Made by a program: the position numbers and the translations under genes. From Clostridia bacterium (GTDB taxonomy: Bacteria > Bacillota > Clostridia > Christensenellales > Aristaeellaceae), in the NCBI GenBank assembly GCA_017481825.1, contig JAFUOR010000005.1:1-42558 (forward strand): a stretch of 42,558 nt of DNA, written 5' to 3'. This document shows positions 8,435 through 16,361 of this stretch, one piece after another (position 1 is the first letter of the stretch; each line of letters begins with the position of its first letter). Under the pieces are notes generated by a model. That model made no database searches. It saw nothing but the letters and a program-made list of their open reading frames with translations, and was not told where the DNA came from.

Positions 8435-8790
8435 GGTTCTTCCTCCTTATCCAATTCGTCAAGCATTTCCAGCCCACGGGCCTTTGCCCGCGTCACCGTC
8501 CGCAGGTCACAACGCATACCCTTGCGGATCTCATTCACACTCAATCCCAAAAGATAATACTGCCATAGCACCACACATTCCCGGCCAGGAGGTATTCGCC
8601 GCAGCACCTGCACAGCAGCTTCTCCCCACTTGTCAGCACAGGCGGCCAGCTCATCCAGCAGCACCCTGGCGTCGCTCAGCGCATCCGGCCGGTCTCGACT
8701 TAATTCAGCCATCCACGCATTGGCCTCCACCTGCCTCTTGTGCAGTTCCAGCGCCCTGCGGCTGGCCTCCACGATCGCCCTACTTGTCAC
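8431..8790 (-). CDS. Sigma-70 region-4-like regulator, candidate late activator
   Basis: 119 aa. The C-terminal half (CVVLWQYYLLGLSVNEIRKG, then RTVTRAKARGLEML) looks like the helix-turn-helix of sigma region 4 / DUF1492 / ArpU-type proteins that Gram-positive phages use for late transcription. The N-terminal half is helical. GTG start overlaps the primase stop (GTGA) with AAGGAGG seven bases upstream. It is the second-last gene before the late region, a sensible place for a late-gene activator. That role is inference. Confidence 0.65.
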   Translation of the reverse strand: MTSRAIVEASRRALELHKRQVEANAWMAELSRDRPDALSDARVLLDELAACADKWGEAAVQVLRRIPPGRECVVLWQYYLLGLSVNEIRKGMRCDLRTVTRAKARGLEMLDELDKEEEP

Positions 8791-11642
8791 TGTCCGCCCT
8801 CCTTCCCAAATGGGTCGTCCTTATCATCCACCATCAGGAAATTTCCTTGCGATGTACGTACCACCGGCTCAGTCTCATCCAGCACCCAGCGCGGCATCAC
8901 CATATACCGCCCATGGATGCCGCCTCGCTTAATCTGCTGACACGTGGATCCATCCTTGCTGGGCAGTATCTTTTTTTCGTCCTTCAGCGCCCCCATCAGG
9001 CTGTTCTTGCCAATGGCCAGCCCACTGCCCTGGGCAGCAAGGCTCTTTTGCACCGCACCAAATGCCTCACCGGGTATCAAGTAATAATAATTATCATCCT
9101 TGTAGCCGATCACGTCCCGCGGCACAACACCCGAAACATGCCCCAGCGTTTCAATGACATAGCGCCCGCTGGCCAACACTTCCCGCAGTGTTGTCAGGAA
9201 CACCGCCGTGGGTTTCTCTCTGCGCATTTCGGCTTCCTGACGGTCGCTGTTGTCCACCATGGCAGCCCAGCAGCGTTCCATCATCTGCGACTTATAATCC
9301 GCATCCCCCGCCATCAGGCCACCCTCTGCCGTCACATAGTCAAGCAGGGTCGATATACCCAGCATCAGATACGCCACAGCCGAAGGCATACGCGCATGGT
9401 CACCCTTCACCCGCTTCACAGCTTCCATCCGCAGCGCATCCAGTTCCGCTTCCAAGGCTTCCGGCAGTTCATCAGCCCTTTGCTGCAGGTATTCAATATA
9501 CCCCCGCATACTTTCGTTTAGCACTCCCTCCCTGGCCATCCGCCACAGCTTGGCCATCTCATCCACCCGCTTCTCCTGCACAGCGCCTTGATTGCGCCCA
9601 GGCACAGGCACCTCCCCCTGGCGCAGCTCTATCACATACAGGCGGGCCAAGCTGCTCAGCGTCACGTCGGGCAGTTCCTCACCCGTCTGTATGCACAGTC
9701 CTCGGGCATATCGGTCGTGCTGGGCGTCCATTTCGCCGTTCATTCGGCTGCGCCGCATACCATCGGCAATCATACGGATCACAATCTCTTCCAGGCTTTT
9801 GCGCGCCCGCTGCCGGGCAGGATCGCTCTCACGCTTGTAATCATCCACAAATAGCGGCATATCCTTCAGCTCATACAGCTTCTGCGCCATAGCTGCCGCA
9901 CTATCGTCGAACGAGCCAGGCTGCATCCCCTCGAAATGGAAGTCATAACCATAGTGGTTCATCGCCAGGCTCATGAAGGTTGTTTTGCCCATGCCCGTCC
10001 CGCCTACCAGATACGGGATAAAGCTGGGCCTGTGGCCACGCTGTTCCAGGAAGTACCGCAGCGGTGCCAGGAACAGGAAGCCCACCACCGGCACGCCGAT
10101 CCGCAGGCCAGCCACGTGCATCACACTCAGCGTAGCCCCTTGGCAGGCAGGCAACGCTGCTTCACGCGGCATCTCCGCAAACGGGCCACTGCGCAGGCCT
10201 TCCAGGCTGTATCGTTCCAGGCCGAAGTCCAGCTTCACCTGCACATCTTCCGCGCCGATCGCGCCGCTGCCATGCAAATAGCATAGCTTTCCGTCGATCT
10301 TGCGCCAACCTGTATGGCAATACAGCGTCCGGTGCACCGCTGCTCGCAGGCCAGCTTCCTGAATGATCCTGCGCAGCTTTGCCGTCACACCGTTGCCGTC
10401 GGTCACATTGGCACAAATTCCCCACCGTGCCAGCGGCCAGCGCATAGTGTCGAATTCGCTCATTGGCAGGCTCAGCGTCTTCAGCCGCGCCCCCGTTGCG
10501 CTCCATCCCTCCACCGTCAGCTGATACCGCGGCTGGCCGCTGCCGTCATCCACCAGCACCTGTTCCACCGGCAAGGCCACAAAGTTGCTCAGCTGGCGCT
10601 GGCCGCCGTCAGCAGCCACACTGCAGATACACGCACTGCGCACTACACAACCAGGGATTCCTTCAAACCAGTCAGCATATTCACCGTCGCCCACCACACG
10701 GCTCAGCACAGGCGACTGGGCCACCAGTTCACCCAGCAGCCGGCGCGCCTGCGCAGTTCCTGCAGCGGCGATCAGGTCGCTCACATCCCCTTTATCCGGC
10801 AATGTGTATTCATCCTGACGCCTCAGGTTTACGATCCTGACTTCCGCAGCCACATCCCGCAGCGCCTTTGAAACAATCCGAGCATGTTTCCGGCCAGCTT
10901 CATCCAGATCCGGCACAATGTATACCACTGCACCCTTGAAATGATCGCTGATGCTCTCATGCCATTTTCCCGCGCCGCCCTTGTTCGTTGTGGCCGCAAA
11001 ACCCAGGCTGCGAAGGTTTTCAACGTCCTTCTCACCTTCCACCAGGAAGATCGGCTTGCCCTTCTTAATCGCTGCCAACATCTCCGGCAGCATATACAAG
11101 CAGTTTGTGTGTCCACCATCGCCCCAATACCAGCGGCCATCGGCTTGGTGAATCGTGGGGAAACTCTTGCCATCTGTCCGGAAAACCCGCATCAGTGCAT
11201 TGCCTGCTTTGTCACGATACTCATAGCAGGCAGTGATTGTTTCTTCCACCCAAGCCTCTGTGCCGTCCGGCTGCTTCTCACGCCGCCGATAAGGCTTGCC
11301 CACCGCCAGCTTGTCCAGGTCAACCGGCTTTTTTTCTTTCGGGTTTTCACACCCTGCCCCAGCTGCTGCCTTTTTCGGCTTGCTGCGGGCTTTGCCCCGG
11401 GTGCCGCTCTGGATCTCCGCCAGCTTCTCAGGCACCAACAGATCCTTCCAGTCAACACCCAGGGCGTGAAGGATATCCTCATACTGACAGCCCGCCAGGC
11501 ATTGCAAAATGATCTTGTCTTCTCCCATCCGCACGCTCAGGCTGGCCTTTTTATCGTTATGGCAGGGGCACCGTGCCATATATTGGCCGCCGCCCGTCTC
11601 CCTCACGCCTTCAAGTCTGGCAAGAAACTCCTGCAATGTCAT
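8787..11642 (-). CDS. Fused primase-helicase (CHC2-like zinc finger, Toprim, DUF927 ATPase)
   Basis: 951 aa. N-terminal zinc finger with Cys25, His28, Cys48 and Cys52 (CPCH ... CLAGC). A Toprim region around residues 196-260 has FLVEGEKD (Glu202/Glu204) and PDLDEAG (Asp245/Asp247). The C-terminal helicase-like ATPase has Walker A GGTGMGKTT (547-555) and Walker B PLFVDD (596-601). It would prime and unwind the phage DNA at the fork. ATG preceded by GGAGG nine bases upstream. The following regulator gene overlaps its stop codon. No separate helicase loader or polymerase is seen, so the phage probably borrows the host replisome. Confidence 0.93.
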   Translation of the reverse strand: MTLQEFLARLEGVRETGGGQYMARCPCHNDKKASLSVRMGEDKIILQCLAGCQYEDILHALGVDWKDLLVPEKLAEIQSGTRGKARSKPKKAAAGAGCENPKEKKPVDLDKLAVGKPYRRREKQPDGTEAWVEETITACYEYRDKAGNALMRVFRTDGKSFPTIHQADGRWYWGDGGHTNCLYMLPEMLAAIKKGKPIFLVEGEKDVENLRSLGFAATTNKGGAGKWHESISDHFKGAVVYIVPDLDEAGRKHARIVSKALRDVAAEVRIVNLRRQDEYTLPDKGDVSDLIAAAGTAQARRLLGELVAQSPVLSRVVGDGEYADWFEGIPGCVVRSACICSVAADGGQRQLSNFVALPVEQVLVDDGSGQPRYQLTVEGWSATGARLKTLSLPMSEFDTMRWPLARWGICANVTDGNGVTAKLRRIIQEAGLRAAVHRTLYCHTGWRKIDGKLCYLHGSGAIGAEDVQVKLDFGLERYSLEGLRSGPFAEMPREAALPACQGATLSVMHVAGLRIGVPVVGFLFLAPLRYFLEQRGHRPSFIPYLVGGTGMGKTTFMSLAMNHYGYDFHFEGMQPGSFDDSAAAMAQKLYELKDMPLFVDDYKRESDPARQRARKSLEEIVIRMIADGMRRSRMNGEMDAQHDRYARGLCIQTGEELPDVTLSSLARLYVIELRQGEVPVPGRNQGAVQEKRVDEMAKLWRMAREGVLNESMRGYIEYLQQRADELPEALEAELDALRMEAVKRVKGDHARMPSAVAYLMLGISTLLDYVTAEGGLMAGDADYKSQMMERCWAAMVDNSDRQEAEMRREKPTAVFLTTLREVLASGRYVIETLGHVSGVVPRDVIGYKDDNYYYLIPGEAFGAVQKSLAAQGSGLAIGKNSLMGALKDEKKILPSKDGSTCQQIKRGGIHGRYMVMPRWVLDETEPVVRTSQGNFLMVDDKDDPFGKEGGQ

Positions 11643-11661
11643 CGGTAAATTCCTCCGTTAC

Positions 11662-12198
11662 TCATTCGGGCCACACATCCGCATACGGGCATTCAGCACT
11701 CCGCCCGGTCTTAATCGCCATACTGGGCACTTGCTCTAATGCCCGGCGCACAGCGCATTGCTGCATCTCTTTCGGCGTTTTCGTGCAACCCAGGCCACAC
11801 GTCTCAACAGCCTGATTGGCAATCGCAACCAGGTGATCCATGTCAATGTTAACCTTGCACGGTACCCGCGCACTACTCACCGTTATAGAAACCCGGTGGG
11901 TATTCGCCTGCATAGTCTTGACCTGGCCACAGCTCACCTTTTCCATCATGTCGCATATCTCTTTGCCAATCCCCGCCACATGCGCCTTCAGCATCTTGCC
12001 TCGCCCCACCTTCGCCTGAAAAGAGGCCAGCCGATTAACAGCCTGTTTCTGCAGCTGCTGACAAGCATCAATGATAATCAGCGCTTCCAGCGCGTCATTT
12101 GTCAGCCGCTCCCGTCCTTCATCCCGGTCAAGCTGCGCCCGACCCTGCTTAGTATCCAGGTAAACCTTTCCGGTAGAATCACTTGTCAGGGTATACAT
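11662..12198 (-). CDS. Early protein of unknown function
   Basis: 178 aa from the ATG at 12198 (MYTLTSDSTGKVYLDTK), with AGGAGG ten bases upstream inside the previous gene. The first half is helical (ALEALIIIDACQQLQKQAVN). The C-terminal part carries spaced cysteines (TCGLGCTKTPKEMQQCAVRR, then AECPYADVWPE) that could bind a metal. It lies directly before the primase-helicase (19-base gap), so a role in replication or its regulation is plausible. I do not recognise the family with confidence. Confidence 0.65.
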   Translation of the reverse strand: MYTLTSDSTGKVYLDTKQGRAQLDRDEGRERLTNDALEALIIIDACQQLQKQAVNRLASFQAKVGRGKMLKAHVAGIGKEICDMMEKVSCGQVKTMQANTHRVSITVSSARVPCKVNIDMDHLVAIANQAVETCGLGCTKTPKEMQQCAVRRALEQVPSMAIKTGRSAECPYADVWPE

Positions 12199-12395
12199 TG
12201 CATTTTTGCCTCCTGCCGTTTGGCCCGCTTCCGCGCAAGAATCTCTTCTCGATGCCCCCAATAGTACCTCTGCCGGATCTCCCGCGCCTTTTCAGGGTTC
12301 TCCCTCCGCCATTGCCGCGCACGCAGCCGCCCATAATCGGGGTGAGCCTCGTTCCACAGCTTGGAGCGCAGGCGATTGTACTCCTTATCGGTCAC
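12186..12395 (-). CDS. Small basic early protein
   Basis: 69 aa from the GTG at 12395, which overlaps the end of the upstream gene. An upstream start at 12440 would overlap much more. The protein is strongly basic and tryptophan/arginine-rich (YGRLRARQWRRENPEKAREI), a pattern also seen in NUMOD-like or HNH-adjacent phage proteins that bind nucleic acid. No catalytic motif is visible. Function unknown. Confidence 0.5.
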   Translation of the reverse strand: MTDKEYNRLRSKLWNEAHPDYGRLRARQWRRENPEKAREIRQRYYWGHREEILARKRAKRQEAKMQCIP

Positions 12396-12675
12396 GCTGC
12401 GCACCCCCACCCACAGCCGGCTGCCCTTGGAGGCAAGCACGCAGCAAACTCACAACGGTCACACCCAGGCTGTCCGGCGTGTACGCCAGTTCCCTCGCAT
12501 ACACACACTCCCGCCAACCTGGGCCGTCGCACCGGTGATGCACATGGTCGGTTATGTCACCAGTACATTCACCATTCACCAGCTGGGCAGCCATCCGCTT
12601 CCCATCACAGCACATAATCGCGTGAACACCTGCAGCATTCACTGCCGTCACAAAGTACGGGCAACGTTCACTCAT
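12385..12675 (-). CDS. Small cysteine-rich early protein
   Basis: 96 aa from the ATG at 12675, overlapping the DUF3102-like gene's end. It has Cys/His-rich spacing (ERCPYF, IMCCDGKRM, GECTGD, HHRCDGPGWRECVYA), suggesting a structural zinc site. Similar short proteins are common in early regions of Firmicutes phages, without known function. The ribosome site is weak because the AAGGTG is too close to the start. Confidence 0.55.
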   Translation of the reverse strand: MSERCPYFVTAVNAAGVHAIMCCDGKRMAAQLVNGECTGDITDHVHHRCDGPGWRECVYARELAYTPDSLGVTVVSLLRACLQGQPAVGGGAQRDR

Positions 12676-14017
12676 CACCTTCGCCCGCCTCCTTCCGCGC
12701 TTCCTCCATCAGCACCGTGTGTTCAAGGTCGATGTTGCCGGCATAGCTGACAATGTTGCCCACCAGCCGCTTCATCGTATGAAGCAACTGAAGATCTTCC
12801 CGCGCCCGCATCCGCAGCGCTGCAAAGCTCTGCACAATGGCGTCCAGCGTTTCATCCATCTTCTCACAGGCTTCCTGTAGATCTTCCATCACCAGCTCAT
12901 CAGCCTTGTCGAAGGGGTCATATTTCTGCGCCTGCAGCTGCTCCCGCATGGATTCGTTTTCAGCCTTTAGTGCTTCATAGTCATCCGGCGGTACAACCTT
13001 TTCCACCTCAACCGTCACAGTTTCAGGTCGCATAGCCCGGGCAGCATTCAGCTTCTCCCGCAGGTCGGCGTTTTCGCCACGCAGCGCCGCTTGCATATCA
13101 TACACACGCTCACGCGAGGCCTCGGCGCCAGCAGCGCGCGCCTTCGCGTCTCTGGCATCCGCTCTCAGCTGCACAGCTTCGCTGCTCAGCTGCATGGTGC
13201 GTTGCTTCTCCGCCGCAAGCTCCGCCCGCAGCTGCCGCACCGTCATGTTTTCCACATCATGGTTTTCCACAAAGGCGGCACGCTCCGCTTCAGGCAACGA
13301 AAGCAGCTCATACACCTTGCTCACGCTCAGCCCAACAGGCAGCGTCTCTTCCGTGTACTGTTCCGCCACCTTCATAAACCGGTTCGCCACATCATGGCTA
13401 TATCCACAGTTTTCCTTCACATAGGATCCGAATTGACCATGCCCCACCAGCTGCTTGATCTCAATCAGCCTCTTACCGATCTGAAGGATGTTCCGCAGCA
13501 CCTCACTGCTCAGCAACTGCACCTCAGCCGTTACCACCGCCAGCCGCTCAGGATCGGCGATCGCCGGCGCGTTCTCCGCCTGGGCAGCTGCCAGGGCCTC
13601 CCTGGCCTCATCCTCGATCATCGGGATCCCCACATCTTCACAAGAATCAAAATCATCAAAATCTGATTCCAACACAGCATCCAGGTCGTCACCGGCACCG
13701 CCCGTCGCATACATGCTGCAACCAGGCAGCGCCGCGTCCGTCCCCACATACACACGGGTGGGGATCACTTCCCGGGCGATCTCCACCAGCTTCCCGCAGC
13801 GGATACCCCCATCGCAGTAATGGCAATCCCCGCAGCACCCCGGGGCGCCGTCCACGGGTGCCAAATGGTCAGGCCGCCAGGAATTGCACCACCCTGGCCG
13901 ATCGGCGTGGTTCCTCTCAGAAAGATCCGTTAATGTTCCCTGCCGCATACAGGGGCAGCAGGTCAACAGTCCGCAGTTCTTGCAGCTTTGTTCCGTCAGT
14001 TCCAGCCACATAGCCAT
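12668..14017 (-). CDS. DUF3102-like protein with cysteine-rich N-terminus
   Basis: 449 aa. Residues 12-75 hold many cysteines (SCKNCGLLTCCPCMRQG, then PGCCGDCHYCDGGIRCGK), a probable zinc-binding region. Residues about 160-255 (EVLRNILQIGKRLIEIKQLV, HGQFGSYVKENCGYSHDVAN) match the DUF3102 pattern seen in phages and conjugative elements. Residues about 265-350 form a coiled coil, and the C-terminus is helical. ATG at 14017 with AAGGAGG nine bases upstream. DUF3102 proteins have no firmly established role; DNA partition or regulation has been speculated. It is the largest gene of the early unknown block. Confidence 0.72.
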   Translation of the reverse strand: MAMWLELTEQSCKNCGLLTCCPCMRQGTLTDLSERNHADRPGWCNSWRPDHLAPVDGAPGCCGDCHYCDGGIRCGKLVEIAREVIPTRVYVGTDAALPGCSMYATGGAGDDLDAVLESDFDDFDSCEDVGIPMIEDEAREALAAAQAENAPAIADPERLAVVTAEVQLLSSEVLRNILQIGKRLIEIKQLVGHGQFGSYVKENCGYSHDVANRFMKVAEQYTEETLPVGLSVSKVYELLSLPEAERAAFVENHDVENMTVRQLRAELAAEKQRTMQLSSEAVQLRADARDAKARAAGAEASRERVYDMQAALRGENADLREKLNAARAMRPETVTVEVEKVVPPDDYEALKAENESMREQLQAQKYDPFDKADELVMEDLQEACEKMDETLDAIVQSFAALRMRAREDLQLLHTMKRLVGNIVSYAGNIDLEHTVLMEEARKEAGEGDE

Positions 14018-14018
14018 A

Positions 14019-14303
14019 TCACTGCACCTCCTTGCGGATCATTGCCCGCCGCCCGCGGTTCAGCAGCATCTTCAGCAGCGCCCATTTCTGATGGCGATTC
14101 AAACCCAGCACCGCACTGCTCACACAAAACAGCAGGTCATTCGCATCGCCGATCAGGTGCACCTGCACCTGGCGCTTGTCACCGTCAGCCCACACAGCGC
14201 TCACCAGCACCGTATCAGCCTCCATGTCTACCGATTCGCGGATCTTCCATTGCGCCCAGGTACTCACAGGATCCGCTTTAACTCTCAAAGCTCTGTCTGC
14301 CAT
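14019..14303 (-). CDS. Early protein of unknown function
   Basis: 94 aa, MADRALRVKADPVSTWAQWK, with AAGGGAG upstream. A beta-rich first half (ADTVLVSAVWADGDKRQVQV) is followed by a basic helical C-terminus (RHQKWALLKMLLNRGRRAMI). It overlaps the preceding gene by 19 bases and ends with AAGGAGG, which serves the next gene. No family recognised. Confidence 0.6.
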   Translation of the reverse strand: MADRALRVKADPVSTWAQWKIRESVDMEADTVLVSAVWADGDKRQVQVHLIGDANDLLFCVSSAVLGLNRHQKWALLKMLLNRGRRAMIRKEVQ

Positions 14304-14527
14304 TGTTTTTTGTTCTCCCTTGTGTTATAATCAGGTCGGTTATTTTTCTCTGTTGCCGGGTCGCAGTTGCAGCTGCGCCCGGTTTTTTCGTATGCCAGCA
14401 CCATCTCTCCCGCACGGATCAACAGCTGCACCACCCGTTGCAGATCGGCATCGCTGCCCTCTGCCCATTGGATCTGTGCGCTGCCGTCCTTGCGGGAAAC
14501 GGTCACACTCACGGGAATCTCAGCCAC
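14285..14527 (-). CDS. Small early protein of unknown function
   Basis: About 80 aa if started at the GTG at 14527 (overlap of 8 bases with the upstream stop); an ATG at 14560 is possible but gives a 41-base overlap. The first half is beta-like (EIPVSVTVSRKDGSAQIQW), then a helix (DLQRVVQLLIRAGEMVLAYE) and a polar tail with a CNC pair. Start and function are both uncertain. Confidence 0.45.
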   Translation of the reverse strand: MAEIPVSVTVSRKDGSAQIQWAEGSDADLQRVVQLLIRAGEMVLAYEKTGRSCNCDPATEKNNRPDYNTRENKKQWQTEL

Positions 14528-14744
14528 AGGCACCCCGCCAGTCTGCCACTTGCCAGTCATCGGCCATCACGTCCGCCATTGTGGGCGACCAGGGCGCCGC
14601 AGCGCCCGGCGTCACCATGAAGGCGTTCAGTCCGCCCCGGCCCTCCACACTCACCGGCACCAGCACCACACCCTCAGGCATCCCAGGGCGGCGCACGCCC
14701 ATCTGCCGGGCATGGGCGTAAACCATCGCATCCATCGCGTCCAT
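14520..14744 (-). CDS. DUF2829 / Tad2-like small protein, candidate anti-Thoeris factor
   Basis: 74 aa from the ATG at 14744 (AAGGAGG eight bases upstream). The C-terminal part, PWSPTMADVMADDWQVADW (residues 51-69), closely follows the ending typical of DUF2829 proteins (W-P-x-x-x-D-x-x-A-x-D-W). The GVRRPGMPEGVVLVPV segment resembles the preceding family strand. DUF2829 is the Tad2 family; characterised members sequester the signalling nucleotide of Thoeris defence. This version is shorter than usual. Assignment rests on motif resemblance only. It sits in the early operon, where counter-defence genes are common. Confidence 0.5.
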   Translation of the reverse strand: MDAMDAMVYAHARQMGVRRPGMPEGVVLVPVSVEGRGGLNAFMVTPGAAAPWSPTMADVMADDWQVADWRGACG

Positions 14745-14757
14745 CCTCAGTACCTCC

Positions 14758-14910
14758 TTACACAGCCTTCGGCGCCAGCTTGCCCAGGGTGTAGCCCAGC
14801 TGCAGCGCCCTGGCCACAGCCTCAGCAACTTCAACATCGGCGTCGTCCAGCAGCTCCACCAGGCCAGCAGCTTCGCTTAGCTTATCCATGCGAGGATCCT
14901 GCTTGTCCAT
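14758..14910 (-). CDS. Small early protein of unknown function
   Basis: About 50 aa from the ATG at 14910, served by AGGAGGTGA eight bases upstream; an ATG at 14934 overlaps the previous stop but has no ribosome site. Acidic and helical (LVELLDDADVEVAEAVARAL), ending LGKLAPKAV. Function unknown. The next gene begins 13 bases after its stop. Confidence 0.5.
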   Translation of the reverse strand: MDKQDPRMDKLSEAAGLVELLDDADVEVAEAVARALQLGYTLGKLAPKAV

Positions 14911-14926
14911 TCTTTTGTTCACCTCC

Positions 14927-15193
14927 TCAAACATGCCGGGCGACGTCCAAAATGATCGCCAAGCAACTGTCCATTTCAACATCCACGATCTTTTTCGCGC
15001 CATTGGAGTAAGTAACTTGTACCTTCTCACCGGGCAGCAGTTCGCAGCCAGCCACGTCTACCATGGTCTGCCTCAGCAGCACACCCAAGTTGTGAACAAA
15101 AACTGCCTTGTGCTGCTCTATGCCGGCTGGATCTCGCAAGCTCAGGGCGCGCTCACTCCCCTGATCGATGAATACCGAAACCGCCGCTTTCAC
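14927..15193 (-). CDS. First gene of the early operon, unknown function
   Basis: 88 aa from a GTG start with AAGGAGG seven to eight bases upstream. It mixes helix and strand (VQVTYSNGAKKIVDVEMDSC). It is the first gene behind the strongest early promoter (15264..15292), the place where cro-like or anti-repressor genes often sit. No helix-turn-helix is visible, so no such role is claimed. Confidence 0.6.
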   Translation of the reverse strand: MKAAVSVFIDQGSERALSLRDPAGIEQHKAVFVHNLGVLLRQTMVDVAGCELLPGEKVQVTYSNGAKKIVDVEMDSCLAIILDVARHV

Positions 15194-15248
15194 ATCCTCA
15201 CCTCCTTATCCACGTTTTCAGCACATTTTGCGAAATGTTCCATTTCCG

Positions 15249-15315
15249 TTCTACTCAGTCATCATTATATTCTACTCATTCAGTTTTGTCAACTGCAATT
15301 CTTGACTGAGTAGAA
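15249..15315. promoter_or_regulatory. Operator cluster of the lysis-lysogeny switch
   Basis: Three related 13-bp sites: TTCTACTCAGTCA at 15249-15261, TTCTACTCATTCA at 15270-15282, and the inverted TGACTGAGTAGAA at 15303-15315. The first lies just downstream of the early -10, the second fills the early promoter spacer, and the third overlaps the -35 box of the repressor promoter. This is the layout expected for a repressor that shuts the early promoter and tunes its own. Confidence 0.75.
15264..15292 (-). promoter_or_regulatory. Early promoter, perfect sigma-A consensus
   Basis: On the minus strand TTGACA (15292-15287), 17-base spacer, TATAAT (15269-15264). It drives the early operon beginning at 15193. 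One operator copy lies in the spacer. Confidence 0.88.
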
Positions 15316-15330
15316 TTTTTGTGCTATATT
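15302..15330 (+). promoter_or_regulatory. Repressor promoter
   Basis: TTGACT (15302-15307), 17-base spacer, TATATT (15325-15330). The transcript would start near 15337, leaving a short leader with AAAGGAGG before the repressor. Confidence 0.8.
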
Positions 15331-15353
15331 CTCATTGAAAGGAGGTGAACATT

Positions 15354-15734
15354 TTGGACACATTTGGAAAACGGCTGCGACATCTTCGGAAAAATGTTCT
15401 CAAAACTACGCAAGATGAAATGGCTGAAAAAATTGGTTTTTCCGATGGCTACATTTCAAAGATCGAAAAGGATAAAAGCAACAACCCTACCGACAGATTC
15501 TTAAACGCCCTGTGTCACGCATACGCCATCAACAAAGAATGGTTGCTTACAGGGGAAGGCCCGATTTTTGCTGAGGCTCAACCCACCGACATGGAGAAGC
15601 TGGAAGCCATCATGTCCGGCAAGAGCGAAGTAAAAAAGAACTTCATCCGCGCCCTGGCCGACATGCCCGAGGCGCTGCTGGATGAAATGCTGCCATACCT
15701 GCGCAAGGCCGTCGCCGAGCTGGATCGCCGGTGA
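15354..15734 (+). CDS. CI-like phage repressor (XRE helix-turn-helix)
   Basis: 126 aa. The TTG at 15354 is chosen because GGAGG is eight bases upstream; the GTG at 15345 overlaps that ribosome site. The N-terminal HTH_XRE domain (residues about 5-65) contains TTQDEMAEKIGFSDGYISKI and is followed by NKEWLLTGEGPIF, a phrase typical of short CI-type repressors. The C-terminal 50 residues are helical and probably dimerise. No LexA-like protease domain is present, so induction is unlikely to be by simple RecA-driven self-cleavage. It faces the early promoter across the operators. Confidence 0.88.
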   Translation: MDTFGKRLRHLRKNVLKTTQDEMAEKIGFSDGYISKIEKDKSNNPTDRFLNALCHAYAINKEWLLTGEGPIFAEAQPTDMEKLEAIMSGKSEVKKNFIRALADMPEALLDEMLPYLRKAVAELDRR

Positions 15735-15738
15735 CCAT

Positions 15739-15760
15739 TTTCCGCGACGTCGCGGATTTT
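15739..15760. repeat. Dispersed palindrome, copy 2
   Basis: Same 22-bp element with the TCCGCGACGTCGCGGA core. It lies four bases after the repressor stop codon, between it and the ribosome site of the membrane-protein gene. Confidence 0.85.
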
Positions 15761-15800
15761 CACACCCTGGAACACCCTTCAACACACAAGGAGGTACACC

Positions 15801-16175
15801 ATGAGAGACTATAGTAACACCAAAAACACCGTCTTCAGCATTATCATCCTCATTCTGCTCGTATTCGGCATCGGCCTCGTCATCAACGCCACACAGGAGA
15901 ATGATGCACAACAAATGGAAAGAGTTCTTGGAAACCTGGGAGGCAATACGACCAAAGAATCCAACCAGAAAGTATCCGAAGGCATTGAAAAGGGCAAGGC
16001 CGCAGCCAATTACGACTTTGCCATGGAATACTACCCCAATGACCCCGTTAAACGCCTCACCTTCCTCACTGAACAATACCTGGAAGATGGGATGATCAGC
16101 GACGCCGAAGAGCCCTACCTCCAGAAAGCGACCAAACAAGCGCAGGACTACGTCGAAAGCCTTTCCGGCGATTGA
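15801..16175 (+). CDS. Membrane-anchored lysogeny-block protein of unknown function
   Basis: 124 aa with AAGGAGG before the ATG. Residues 11-29 (VFSIIILILLVFGIGLVIN) form one membrane segment or uncleaved signal anchor. The rest is soluble, charged and helical and would face outward or inward depending on topology. It lies between repressor and integrase on the same strand, so it is probably expressed in the lysogen. Superinfection exclusion or lysogenic conversion is a reasonable guess from place and topology only. Confidence 0.65.
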   Translation: MRDYSNTKNTVFSIIILILLVFGIGLVINATQENDAQQMERVLGNLGGNTTKESNQKVSEGIEKGKAAANYDFAMEYYPNDPVKRLTFLTEQYLEDGMISDAEEPYLQKATKQAQDYVESLSGD

Positions 16176-16361
16176 TGTCTACCCGGTAACACTTTTGTTT
16201 TGCTACCGGTCACACTTTCCCGTGGCACTCTCTGCACCCGCAAAGCCTTGATTTTTCAAGCGTTTCCCGGCACAAGGTTAGCAAAGTAGCAAAAGTAACA
16301 CCAAAAATGCAAGGGGTGTGGACAAGTATCCACACCCCAGCGGCAAAAGGAGGTATCTGTC
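16176..16361 (+). other. Non-coding, hairpin-rich region before the serine recombinase; possible attP
   Basis: Holds a hairpin CCGGTA/TACCGG (16183-16188, 16204-16209), an A-rich stretch with repeated GCAAA and AGTAGC words (about 16279-16306), and a perfect 10-bp stem GGGGTGTGGA/TCCACACCCC (16313-16322, 16329-16338) just before the recombinase ribosome site. Large serine integrases usually have attP beside their gene, so attP may lie here or at 18026..18186. No core can be identified without the host junctions. Confidence 0.3.

Noticed and set aside
16176-16361. Precise attP core
   Set aside because: Inverted repeats are present but no core or host counterpart is visible, so only a candidate region is given.
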